Source of the DNA: Bacteroidota bacterium | Lineage (GTDB): Bacteria > Bacteroidota > Bacteroidia > Bacteroidales > FEN-979 | Reading direction: 5' to 3' | DNA: 35,673 nucleotides | Assembly (NCBI GenBank): GCA_026391805.1 | Contig: JAPLDJ010000002.1 | Location: 1 to 35,673 of the forward strand | In this document: piece after piece, positions 14,055 through 21,217 of the stretch | Layout of the letters: each line of letters opens with the position of its first letter | Position numbering within the stretch: the first letter of the stretch is position 1 | The notes under the pieces: generated by a model | Database searches by the model: none | What the model saw: only the letters and a program-made list of their open reading frames with translations | What the model was told of the DNA's origin: nothing | Made by a program: the position numbers and the translations under genes

Positions 14055-14579
14055 TCCTGCCCTTCCTGACTTCTTTTCTTTTTTCTTTCCTTTCCTTTAA
14101 AAAATCCTTACTGGAATGTGCTCCTGTTTGCAGGACTCTTAGTTAATATTCAGAGGTATAAATGGGGTACAAATATTTGCTCAAAAATGAACATCCTCGC
14201 CGCTGAGCAGCGAGGTATCAGTGGAAAAAAATTAATGATTCCGGTTTTGAAATGGAATTACTTTTGAATATTGTACAATATTGCAGAATAAATGCAAAAT
14301 TGTACAACCGGGGAAAATATATTCTTAATAATTTGAAATTCAATAATTCAAAGCATAGAGTGTCATGTGTGTCTGCAAAATAATTCACGAATAATTTCAA
14401 ATATTAACATTTTTCTGCACGAAAGCCTTTAAGCGCAGATTATCAGCGCCGAATATCAATTTGTCGGGCACTGACTGACGATTTGATGAGATTCGATAAT
14501 TTGCTACGCTTGTCCTCTTTTTGAACTATTCGAATTTTTCGAACCGCTTGTCATGTTCGGGTGTGGTTTTTATAGTGAT
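14055..14579. other. 525-base AT-rich spacer
   Basis: No convincing gene; a 60-codon minus-strand frame here has no recognisable features. It holds a pyrimidine-rich stretch right after the T9SS gene stop, one copy of the 42-bp dispersed repeat (14193-14234), and TTCGAA-TTT-TTCGAA at about 14528-14542. Confidence 0.5.
14193..14234 (+). repeat. Dispersed 42-bp repeat, copy 1
   Basis: Shares 36 of 42 bases with the copy at 15834-15875, including CTCGCCGC, GAGCAGC and GTATCAG. The two copies are in the same orientation on either side of the rhuM gene. Confidence 0.65.
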
Positions 14580-15569
14580 TTAGTCTTTCAGATTGTCCTT
14601 TTCCAGCCTTTTTAATGCTTTGTCCAACTCATCCAGATGAGTTTCCTCGATTAGTTTCTGATATTTCTCATATTCATGATGAACATGTTCCCTGGCTAAC
14701 TGGGCAGAAATCCGCCCTGCATCCTTGAGAATTTGTTTTTCATTGAGGGTGAGGAATCCATGAAGTTTCCCAATCCAGTCATCCATGTGCATCACTTTCC
14801 GATTGATGGCCTGAAGTTCGGCAAATTCAAGGTACTGGTTCACAAGCCGGTTCAACTGATCGAGTTCAGGGGTATTCAGATAGTTTTTTGCAACTTCTGT
14901 ATCCTGCTTTTTGATCGTTTCGCCTGGCCAATTGGTCAAACCCATGTTAGGCTTTTTTGAATCGGCTCTGTCGATCAGGATCTCTGCAGCGGTTTTACCG
15001 GTTACCGCCCAATGGAATTTATTTTGTACCGAGGCAAAGAAATCCAACGTCTTTTGCTGCGATGGTTCATAATCGGAGCTGGTGGCGTATATCTCGCATA
15101 CTTTCCGGTAAAACACTTTTTCGGAACTCCGGATGTCACGGATCCGGGAAAGCAGTTCATCGAAATAATTGTTTCGGGCAAGTTTGAGTCGTTCATCATC
15201 CAGGACAAAGCCCTTGATGATATATTCTTTCAGGCGCTGGGTTGCCCAAATCCGGAATCGTGTGGCTATTGATGATTGAACCCTGTAACCAACAGAAATA
15301 ATCACATCAAGATTGTAGTAATTGACCTCACGGGAAACCGACCGTCTCCCTTCCTTCTGAACTTGTGCAAATTTTGCACAAGTTGCGGATTCATCCAATT
15401 CACCGGATTCAAAGATATTTCCAATATGCTTGGTGATTGAGCTACGGTCCGTTTGAAAAAGATCAGCAATCTGAGCCTGGCTTAGCCAGACTGTTTCGTT
15501 TTGCAACCGAACATCTATTTTGGTATTGCCCAGCGGGCTTTGATAGATGATTATTTCGCCATTGTCCAT
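14580..15569 (-). CDS. RhuM-family protein (virulence RhuM / COG3943)
   Basis: A 329-residue RhuM-like protein. The N-terminal part (GEIIIYQSPLG...IDVRLQNETVWLSQAQIADLF) is the family's signature and contains a helix-turn-helix-like segment. YNLDVIISVGYRVQSS and RFRIWATQRLKEYIIKGF are also diagnostic, and the C-terminus is a charged helix. Molecular function is not established; such genes often travel with restriction-modification and other defence loci. I took ATG 15569 instead of the in-frame TTG at 15593. A probable methyltransferase tail ends 38 bases upstream on the same strand. Confidence 0.85.
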   Translation of the reverse strand: MDNGEIIIYQSPLGNTKIDVRLQNETVWLSQAQIADLFQTDRSSITKHIGNIFESGELDESATCAKFAQVQKEGRRSVSREVNYYNLDVIISVGYRVQSSIATRFRIWATQRLKEYIIKGFVLDDERLKLARNNYFDELLSRIRDIRSSEKVFYRKVCEIYATSSDYEPSQQKTLDFFASVQNKFHWAVTGKTAAEILIDRADSKKPNMGLTNWPGETIKKQDTEVAKNYLNTPELDQLNRLVNQYLEFAELQAINRKVMHMDDWIGKLHGFLTLNEKQILKDAGRISAQLAREHVHHEYEKYQKLIEETHLDELDKALKRLEKDNLKD

Positions 15570-15607
15570 ATTTGCATCACTTATCCTTGTCAATTTGAAA
15601 ATTAAAC

Positions 15608-15658
15608 TTATACCTCTCCCTCCACAATCGTTATCTCATCCTCTGTCAATTGAGTTCA
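15608..15658 (-). pseudogene. Possible C-terminal remnant of a DNA methyltransferase
   Basis: The minus-strand frame ending at the TAA at 15608-15610 reads QLTEDEITIVEGEV. This resembles the last residues of many class I DNA methylases of restriction systems (LTxEEIxIVEG). A stop lies just upstream in this frame, so only the tail remains. The placement directly before rhuM suits a former restriction-modification operon. The evidence is short and by eye. Confidence 0.3.
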
Positions 15659-15774
15659 AAACCAAAAAAAAGCCTGGGATGAATTGAATAGTACTTGAAT
15701 GATTTGCCCAGAATGTCGAAAGACTTGGTCTTTTTTGTGGTAATGGATGTCGAATCAACATAACTGACCGGCAT
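15646..15774 (-). CDS. Possible short peptide gene (42 codons)
   Basis: An ATG-started frame of 42 residues ending RLFFGFELN. It sits about 25 bases downstream of a well-formed promoter (15799-15828) and ends inside the methylase-like remnant. It may be a truncated gene end joined by deletion. I do not recognise it, and its reality as a protein is doubtful. Confidence 0.22.
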   Translation of the reverse strand: MPVSYVDSTSITTKKTKSFDILGKSFKYYSIHPRLFFGFELN

Positions 15775-15798
15775 AATCTTTATATTTCCACTGAACTA

Positions 15799-15828
15799 CA
15801 AAAATAGTGATTATTGGAAATAAAACAA
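15799..15828 (-). promoter_or_regulatory. Bacteroidetes-type promoter
   Basis: On the minus strand TTG (15828-15826), 19 bases and TATTTTTG (15806-15799) match the consensus. It points toward the short frame at 15774 and then rhuM, and could drive rhuM with a long leader. Its -33 element lies about 5 bases from the edge of dispersed repeat copy 2. Confidence 0.5.
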
Positions 15829-15833
15829 TGGAC

Positions 15834-15875
15834 CTCCTCGCCGCAGAGCAGCAAAGTATCAGCGGAACAAAATTA
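15834..15875 (+). repeat. Dispersed 42-bp repeat, copy 2
   Basis: Matches 14193-14234 at 36 of 42 bases and is followed by CGCTGCAAGCGGGGAATTAA, which is not in copy 1. Part of the 363-base gene-poor stretch between rhuM and the radC remnant. Confidence 0.65.
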
Positions 15876-15927
15876 TTATTCGCTGCAAGCGGGGAATTAA
15901 CCCAAGCACCTCATACCCTTCAGGGGG

Positions 15928-15975
15928 TGACTAAAAAGTAAAAAAATATTTTTTGGTCAGCCCCACGGGGGCTGA
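15928..15975. repeat. Two overlapping hairpins at the radC breakpoint
   Basis: TGACTAAAAA (from 15928) pairs with TTTTTTGGTCA (to 15959). TCAGCCCC-ACG-GGGGCTGA (15957-15975) is a perfect 8-bp hairpin. They adjoin the point where radC similarity stops and may belong to a mobile palindromic repeat. Confidence 0.5.
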
Positions 15976-16289
15976 GGTGGAAATATTAAAAAAACTTGAT
16001 AGGTTGGCTGAATATTTCCGCTCGGATGATTATGACCCAGGATGATACTGCAGTCCTGATTATCAAGGCAGGTCTTGAAAACCTTCTTCGGATCGACTAC
16101 CGTTCCGGAAATACCACCTTCGGAGGTCCTCACTTTCTTGGTGACCCGGTTTGCTTTGTTTAGAAGAAGAAGCCAGAACTCTTCTTGTGGAAGGTCGCCC
16201 ATCAGGGTTTTGAAGATTTCAAAGTTATCATGGCTGAATGATAACCTGGATTTTCGGAGGGCATCAGTCACATTCCTTACATGCACCAA
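15957..16289 (-). pseudogene. radC: Truncated radC (JAB/MPN domain)
   Basis: A 110-codon frame whose residues about 20-95 match the RadC JAB domain: GDLPQEEFWLLLLNKANRV, SEGGISGTVVDPKKVF and the metal site H86-N-H88-P-S-G. The rest of the JAMM motif (Ser and Asp after the HxH) and the C-terminal part are lost from about base 16005, replaced by unrelated sequence from the hairpin repeat. The N-terminal helix-hairpin-helix is also missing, and the only start is a TTG right after a stop. A gene relic of the mobile-island type radC. Confidence 0.82.
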
Positions 16290-16313
16290 TTAAGTGTGTC
16301 GGATGATGTTCCT

Positions 16314-16346
16314 GTTAAGTTGCCGGTAAGTTGTCGGTAAGCTATC
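16314..16346. repeat. 11-bp tandem repeat, three copies
   Basis: GTTAAGTTGCC, GGTAAGTTGTC and GGTAAGCTATC run head to tail and include the stop codon of the minus-strand gene at 16342. Confidence 0.5.
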
Positions 16347-16878
16347 GTTCGATTTGAATCCGGAAGGCTATTTGTTTTTTCTTTTTCAGGTAATTTTCCA
16401 CAGCCGTGGTAAAACACCAATATAAACCGTTTTCTGTCAGGATGACTTTTCCGGTTCCGATCAGATCTCCGTTGTGATTTTCAATACTCAGAGGTAATCC
16501 TATTTTCTTAATATTATCAGATTCTTCAGCACTTTTGTTCAACTCTGTAAGATCTCTTTTCTGTTTTGTTGGAAGAGCTGAACGGTAATAATCCAGTATT
16601 AATTCCCGGACTGCCAAGTTATAAACGGTCTGACCTGGTTTTGTCCGGGCTTGTAATTCGGCCCTTTTAACCGGAGCAGCAATAATGTCCTTAGCACGTC
16701 TGGCATATTCTCCAAACCGTATTCGTCTGGCCATTACTATATGGCTAACCTTTTTCTTATTTCTCTTACCTGGCTTTCTGCATAAAATCTTCTGTCCGTT
16801 ATGATTACGTACATAGGTCTCGTTTCCTAATTTTCCGGTAAGCCCGTTCAGGAGGGAATTTTTATCAACTTTTGCCAT
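16342..16878 (-). CDS. Hypothetical basic protein, DUF6266-like N-terminus
   Basis: A 178-residue Lys/Arg-rich protein with no signal peptide or membrane segment. Its opening (GLTGKLGNETYVRNHNGQK, then RKPGKR) is reminiscent of the short Bacteroidetes proteins grouped as DUF6266, which begin with a GKLGN-type motif followed by a basic stretch. I am not certain of the match. It lies between a broken radC and mnmE in the accessory island. Function unknown. Confidence 0.6.
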   Translation of the reverse strand: MAKVDKNSLLNGLTGKLGNETYVRNHNGQKILCRKPGKRNKKKVSHIVMARRIRFGEYARRAKDIIAAPVKRAELQARTKPGQTVYNLAVRELILDYYRSALPTKQKRDLTELNKSAEESDNIKKIGLPLSIENHNGDLIGTGKVILTENGLYWCFTTAVENYLKKKKQIAFRIQIER

Positions 16879-17036
16879 CGGAACTGAGTGTTTTGGTTTT
16901 ATTTCAGGTTATCCGTTAAAATGACGAAAGGGAATACAGTTGCTCGAAAAATAATTCGAAAACAGTCCCTAATGTGATCAAATAATATGCCGGAATTACC
17001 GCCACCAGGCTTAAGGTGGGGTTGAGTTCATTAGAT

Positions 17037-18434
17037 CTATTTTCCGATGCAAAACCGGCTGAAAATGCTTCCGAGAATTTCCTCGGTTGTGATCTCTCCG
17101 GTAATCTCCCCAAGATGATAAAGAGCTTTGTGGATGTCGATGGTCAGCAGGTCGGGGGAGAGGCCGCTCTCGAGACCACAGTGAACTGATTCGATGGAGG
17201 TTTTGGCATTCTGAAGAGCATCGAGGTGGCGGGTATTGGCAACAATTGTGCTCCCGGAAAGATTTCCTGCCTGGACGGAGGTTAAAAGGCTTTCTGCCAG
17301 CAAATGAATATTCTCTTTGCGTTTGGCAGAGACAAAGATGGTCTCCAGTTCCACAAAATCCTTGAACCCTGCCGGAAGATGATCGAGCTGATCGGTTTTG
17401 TTGCCGACCAGGATCACCCTTTTTGAGGTATTCTCCACCAGTTCTCTGAATTCGGAAACATCCTTCATCACCTCTTCAAAGGAATCTTTGGTAACATCAA
17501 AAACATAAAGGATGATGCTGGCCAGGCGGATCTTTTCCCAGGTGCGTTCGATCCCGATCTTTTCGATGTGATCGCTGGATTCCCTCAGTCCGGCAGTATC
17601 CACAAACCGGAAACTGTAGCCGCCGATCACGATGGTGTCTTCGATGGCGTCGCGGGTGGTTCCGGGGATCTCGGAAACGATCGCCTTCTCCTCGTTCAGG
17701 ATCGCATTCAGAAGGGTCGACTTACCGACATTCGGCTTTCCGATGATGGCAACAGGGATCCCTGACCTGATCACATTTCCGATCGAAAATGATTTGATCA
17801 ACAGCTCTGTTTCATCTTCAAGTTCAAGTAAAAGTTTAATAATATCCGGACGGCTTGCAAACTCGACATTCTCTTCGCTGAAATCAAGTTCAAGCTCGAT
17901 CAGGGCGGTGAAATCTACAAGCTTTTGACGGAGCTCTTTTATCTTTTTTGAGAATCCACCACGCATCTGCGACATGGCCAGGTCGTGCGATGATTGTGAG
18001 TGAGAACTGATCAGGTCGGCAACGGCTTCGGCCTGGGAAAGATCGAATTTATGATTCAGGAATGCACGAAGTGTGAACTCGCCTGGGTTGGCCTGCCGGA
18101 TCCCTTCACTGAGCAAAAGCTCAATGATCTTCTGCTGGATGTAGGGAGAACCGTGGCATGATATCTCGACGACATCTTCACCGGTGTAGGAGTGAGGCGC
18201 CCGGAAAATGGTCAGCAGCACATCATCCAGTATGCCGTCAGCATTCCCGACGGACCCGAAATGAACGGTATGTGAAGGAGCTTTGGCGAGATCAAATGCT
18301 TTCTCACGCGGATGAAAAATCTTTTTGCTGATGCAGACAGCATCCGGTCCCGACACCCTGATCACCGCAATGGCTCCCAGTCCCGGAGGCGTGGAGATTG
18401 CACAGATGGTGTCGTTGTTTGACAGATGGTACAT
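17037..18434 (-). CDS. mnmE: tRNA uridine-5-carboxymethylaminomethyl modification GTPase MnmE
   Basis: A 465-residue MnmE/TrmE, which with MnmG (GidA) installs the cmnm5/nm5 group on U34 of certain tRNAs. From the start used here, the N-terminal folate-binding domain opens DTICAISTPPGLGAIAVIRVSG-like. The G domain has the P-loop GKPNVGKS (232-239), TTRD (259-262), DTAG (279-282) and NKTD (345-348), and the C-terminus is the invariant FCIGK with the catalytic Cys. All motifs are intact. I chose ATG 18434, which gives the normal family N-terminus. ATGs at 18464 and 18485 extend it, but a -7 element at 18492-18499 leaves almost no leader for the latter. Diverges from sucD. Confidence 0.97.
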   Translation of the reverse strand: MYHLSNNDTICAISTPPGLGAIAVIRVSGPDAVCISKKIFHPREKAFDLAKAPSHTVHFGSVGNADGILDDVLLTIFRAPHSYTGEDVVEISCHGSPYIQQKIIELLLSEGIRQANPGEFTLRAFLNHKFDLSQAEAVADLISSHSQSSHDLAMSQMRGGFSKKIKELRQKLVDFTALIELELDFSEENVEFASRPDIIKLLLELEDETELLIKSFSIGNVIRSGIPVAIIGKPNVGKSTLLNAILNEEKAIVSEIPGTTRDAIEDTIVIGGYSFRFVDTAGLRESSDHIEKIGIERTWEKIRLASIILYVFDVTKDSFEEVMKDVSEFRELVENTSKRVILVGNKTDQLDHLPAGFKDFVELETIFVSAKRKENIHLLAESLLTSVQAGNLSGSTIVANTRHLDALQNAKTSIESVHCGLESGLSPDLLTIDIHKALYHLGEITGEITTEEILGSIFSRFCIGK

Positions 18435-18491
18435 GCCTTGCTTTCTTTTGGAGACGTGTTCCATGAAATGTGAACCGCATCGCATTTTCTA

Positions 18492-18499
18492 CAAAAATA
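18492..18499 (-). promoter_or_regulatory. Possible -7 element of mnmE
   Basis: TATTTTTG on the minus strand fits TAnnTTTG and places transcription start near 18485. No TTG was found about 20 bp upstream of it. Confidence 0.35.
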
Positions 18500-18519
18500 T
18501 CAAAATTAACCGGTGATTG

Positions 18520-18549
18520 TTGTTGTATATAGAAAAGAATATATCTTTG
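18520..18549 (+). promoter_or_regulatory. Promoter of sucD
   Basis: TTG (18520-18522), 19 bases and TATCTTTG (18542-18549) match the Bacteroidetes consensus. The transcript would carry a leader of about 130 bases that includes the heptamer repeats at 18563-18590 and 18650-18677. Confidence 0.6.
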
Positions 18550-18562
18550 TTAAACATAAATA

Positions 18563-18590
18563 GCGAAAGGCGAAAAGCGAAAAGCGAAAT
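18563..18590 (+). repeat. Heptamer repeat (GCGAAAA)x4 in the sucD leader
   Basis: GCGAAAG, GCGAAAA, GCGAAAA and GCGAAAT run head to tail. The same unit recurs at 23164-23191 and, with 8-base variants, at 35098-35127. Confidence 0.8.
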
Positions 18591-18649
18591 TTAATCAGTT
18601 GGGAAATTCAGCTTTCACGCTTTTCCGAAAGTTATGAAAACTATTACCG

Positions 18650-18677
18650 TATCTCATAATTCATATCTCATAATTCA
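18650..18677 (+). repeat. 14-bp tandem repeat before sucD
   Basis: TATCTCATAATTCA occurs twice head to tail, ending 9 bases before the sucD ATG. Its period is twice seven. Confidence 0.75.
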
Positions 18678-18686
18678 TAATCTTAA

Positions 18687-19574
18687 ATGAGTATTCTCGT
18701 CAATAAAAACTCCAGGGTTCTGGTTCAGGGCTTTACCGGCAGCGAAGGTACCTTCCATACCGGACAAATGATCGAATATGGCACCAATGTGGTGGGCGGT
18801 GTCACGCCGGGAAAAGGCGGGCAAAAGCACCTCGACAGGCCCATTTTCAATACCGTTGCCGAAGCCGTTAAAGCCACACAGGCAGATGTGTCGATCATTT
18901 TCGTACCGCCTCCCTTTGCCGCCGATGCCATCATGGAAGCTGCTGATTCGGGCATCAAGGTGATCGTTTGCATTACCGAAGGAATTCCGATCCGCGACAT
19001 GGTTTCCGTAAAAGAATATGTGAAATCCAGGAATGTTCGTCTTATAGGACCCAATTGCCCGGGGATCATCACCCCACCGGATACCAAGGTAGGCATCATG
19101 CCGGGCTTCATCCATACACCCGGAACCATCGGGATCGTATCCCGTTCAGGGACACTCGCCTATGAAGCCGTCGACCAGATTACCAAGGCAGGACTGGGTC
19201 AATCCACGGGTCTCGGCATTGGCGGCGACCCGATCCCGGGCACGACAGCTCTTGAGGCTGTCCAGTTGTTCATGGAAGATCCGGATACGGAAGGTATCGT
19301 GCTGATCGGTGAGATCGGGGGAAACATGGAGACCGAAGCAGCTTACTGGATCAAGGAACACGGCACCAAGCCGGTTGTTTCTTTCATCGCCGGAGCCACT
19401 GCCCCGAAAGGCCGGACCATGGGACACGCCGGAGCCATTATCGGAGGGAAATCAGATACCGCAGAAGCCAAGAAAGAGATCCTCCGCGAGTGCGGCGTGC
19501 ATGTAGTTGATTCGCCGGCGGATATCGGGGTGGCGATGCTGGAAGAAATCAGCAAGCTGAAGTCGGAGGTCTGA
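18687..19574 (+). CDS. sucD: Succinate--CoA ligase (ADP-forming) subunit alpha
   Basis: A 295-residue SucD, the CoA-binding and phosphohistidine subunit of succinyl-CoA synthetase in the TCA cycle (succinyl-CoA to succinate with NTP formation). [19 protein letters not shown] (15-33) is the CoA-binding Rossmann start, GPNCPG (121-126) is conserved, and H247 in GHAGAI is the phosphorylated histidine. Length is normal. The partner sucC is not next to it in this window: the gene diverges from mnmE and converges on a lipoprotein gene. Its last codons already belong to the AGGTCTG heptamer array. Confidence 0.97.
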   Translation: MSILVNKNSRVLVQGFTGSEGTFHTGQMIEYGTNVVGGVTPGKGGQKHLDRPIFNTVAEAVKATQADVSIIFVPPPFAADAIMEAADSGIKVIVCITEGIPIRDMVSVKEYVKSRNVRLIGPNCPGIITPPDTKVGIMPGFIHTPGTIGIVSRSGTLAYEAVDQITKAGLGQSTGLGIGGDPIPGTTALEAVQLFMEDPDTEGIVLIGEIGGNMETEAAYWIKEHGTKPVVSFIAGATAPKGRTMGHAGAIIGGKSDTAEAKKEILRECGVHVVDSPADIGVAMLEEISKLKSEV

Positions 19575-19680
19575 GGACTGAGGTCTGAAAATGGAAAATG
19601 GAAAATGGAATTCCTTCCTCCATTCTCCATCCTCAATCATTTTTTTCGGTTCTCCGACATCCGACCTCTGACCTCAGATT
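19563..19680. terminator. Heptamer arrays forming a bidirectional inverted repeat
   Basis: Left side, in unbroken 7-base phase: AGGTCTG, AGGACTG, AGGTCTG, then AAAATGG three times (19567-19608). Right side: TCCGACA, TCCGACC, TCTGACC, TCAGATT (19653-19680). The right array is largely complementary to the left (AGGTCTGAGG against CCTCTGACCTCAGA), and the inner CCATTCTCCATCC can pair with the ATGG units. This long imperfect hairpin lies exactly between two convergent genes, where a shared terminator is expected. Confidence 0.65.
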
Positions 19681-21097
19681 AATCAGGCACATATTGGTAG
19701 GCCCCGATATCCGGATTAGATCCCCGGGAAACGCCCTTAATATCAAACAGCACCCCAATTGATGCTCCTTTCCCGATGGCAGGGGAGATGCTGTCGATGC
19801 GGTAATCGTAGTTTACAACATCCATGAATTCCGGGTCCTTGTTTACGATGCAATTGATATAATGCAAAGGATCACTTGTGTTTCTTTTCGTTTTCAGCAG
19901 GCAGTGATCGAAGGTGAAGTTAAATGCCGCCGAACCATCATTCCGCAGGGTGATCTCGTCATCCATCTGTCCGTAAACGATGACATTGCCGAAGTAGGCA
20001 TTGGTCAGGGGGTTGAAGATCTTTCCTCCGAGGCTGTCGTAGGAATAGTTGCTGATGTACAGGGCTGAATCCATCCGTACCGAACTGCTCCAGTAATTCC
20101 CGATAGTCAGCTGGCGGAAGTCATAGCTGCCGCCGAAATCAAGCGCCAGTGCTGCGCTGCCGCAATCCCCGAACACGCAATTTGTCGAGCGTACATTGGT
20201 CGCGTAGGCATAGAGGTCATTCCCGATCATGTTCTGGATGATGGTGTTATCCAGCTTCAGCATGGGCAGTGAGGGGTTCACGGCAGAATCGACGGAAATC
20301 CCGAAGTAGCCATTTTTAATGACCGCATAGTTGATCTCGTTGTCATGACTTCCTTTTTCAAGGTAGATCCCGTCCCACTGCCCCGGGAGGTCCCTGTAAT
20401 AGGGATCCATCCGGTCGCCCAGGAAGCGGACCGGGTGTTCGAGGTTGCCCTGTACCTTCAGGGACGAAAGGTGTGAAACGGCCAGGTAGGAAGATTTATG
20501 AAAATACAATTTCGTCCCCGGTTCGATGGTCAGGCTGGCGCCGGTGTCGACCCGCAGGAACCCGTATATGACATGGGGTTTCAGGCTGTCCCAGGTGACA
20601 TTGCCCGTCAGCTGTTCATCGTGGTAAAACCGTGCATCCTGGCCCCAGGCCACGAGTTTTACATTCTGGATATTCCCGTTCGTATTAAAGAGGATCGAAT
20701 CGGTAATGACCAGCGGGTTGTTCTGGTTTGTAGGGTTAACGGTTACCCTGACGAAAATGAAGATGCTGTCGCCGGCAGGAACTTCGACATCGTTTACTGC
20801 GTTAGCCGGAGTCCCGTCGATGTTCAGGCTGAAACCTGTTGAGCCTGCGCTCGCCAGCCGGATCGATGAAACGACCACTTTGTTGTTGTTGTAGTTGTGA
20901 ACCATCAGCCGCTGTGTGACGGAGCCAACGGTGGTGAAGACCGTATCAAATAGAACGGTATCGGCCGAGAAGGTCAGCACCAGGGAAGGATCGTTACTGA
21001 TCTTCTCTTTCTTCGTACATGAAGAAATTGTTAATACTGCGATAAGAGTAAGTAGAATTAGTCTAAATATGTTAACTTTGCACACCATTCTTCGCAT
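19679..21097 (-). CDS. Outer-surface lipoprotein with right-handed beta-helix
   Basis: A 472-residue lipoprotein. Its N-terminus is hydrophobic with lipobox LTISSC at about 22-27, then a charged KKEK. Residues about 45-150 look like a beta-sandwich (LVLTFSADTVLFDTVFTTVGS). From about 185 there is a right-handed beta-helix with short repeating strands (LTIEPGTKLYFHKSS, LSSLKVQGNLEHPVRFLGD), ending in the family's SPAIGKG...D.KG..R....DIGAYQY pattern. Polysaccharide binding or lyase activity is possible, but I see no catalytic signature. ATG 21097 would leave almost no leader after the -7 element at 21106-21113; ATG 21088 is an alternative. Confidence 0.78.
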   Translation of the reverse strand: MRRMVCKVNIFRLILLTLIAVLTISSCTKKEKISNDPSLVLTFSADTVLFDTVFTTVGSVTQRLMVHNYNNNKVVVSSIRLASAGSTGFSLNIDGTPANAVNDVEVPAGDSIFIFVRVTVNPTNQNNPLVITDSILFNTNGNIQNVKLVAWGQDARFYHDEQLTGNVTWDSLKPHVIYGFLRVDTGASLTIEPGTKLYFHKSSYLAVSHLSSLKVQGNLEHPVRFLGDRMDPYYRDLPGQWDGIYLEKGSHDNEINYAVIKNGYFGISVDSAVNPSLPMLKLDNTIIQNMIGNDLYAYATNVRSTNCVFGDCGSAALALDFGGSYDFRQLTIGNYWSSSVRMDSALYISNYSYDSLGGKIFNPLTNAYFGNVIVYGQMDDEITLRNDGSAAFNFTFDHCLLKTKRNTSDPLHYINCIVNKDPEFMDVVNYDYRIDSISPAIGKGASIGVLFDIKGVSRGSNPDIGAYQYVPD

Positions 21098-21105
21098 TTT
21101 AATTA

Positions 21106-21113
21106 CAAAGGTA
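21106..21113 (-). promoter_or_regulatory. -7 element of the beta-helix lipoprotein gene
   Basis: TACCTTTG on the minus strand, an exact TAnnTTTG, 8 bases upstream of the first ATG. No clear -33 TTG. Confidence 0.45.
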
Positions 21114-21159
21114 GAAAATCACGGTTTATTACCTATAACGGAAAAACCGGGGAAAATTG

Positions 21160-21167
21160 TAATTTTG
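21160..21167 (+). promoter_or_regulatory. -7 element of the glycogen gene cluster
   Basis: TAATTTTG, an exact TAnnTTTG, 50 bases before the debranching-enzyme ATG and divergent from the lipoprotein promoter. The -33 region is not convincing. Confidence 0.45.
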
Positions 21168-21217
21168 CACCCCGAAATTCAAGGAATTCAGGAGGTTCAA
21201 TAGAAAAAAGATTGACC

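Noticed and set aside
14218-14400. 60-codon minus-strand frame in the spacer
   Set aside because: AT-rich, starts within repeat-bearing intergenic DNA, and shows no recognisable features.
21190-21195. AGGAGG as Shine-Dalgarno for the debranching enzyme
   Set aside because: It is 22 bases from the ATG, too far, and Bacteroidetes rarely rely on this signal.
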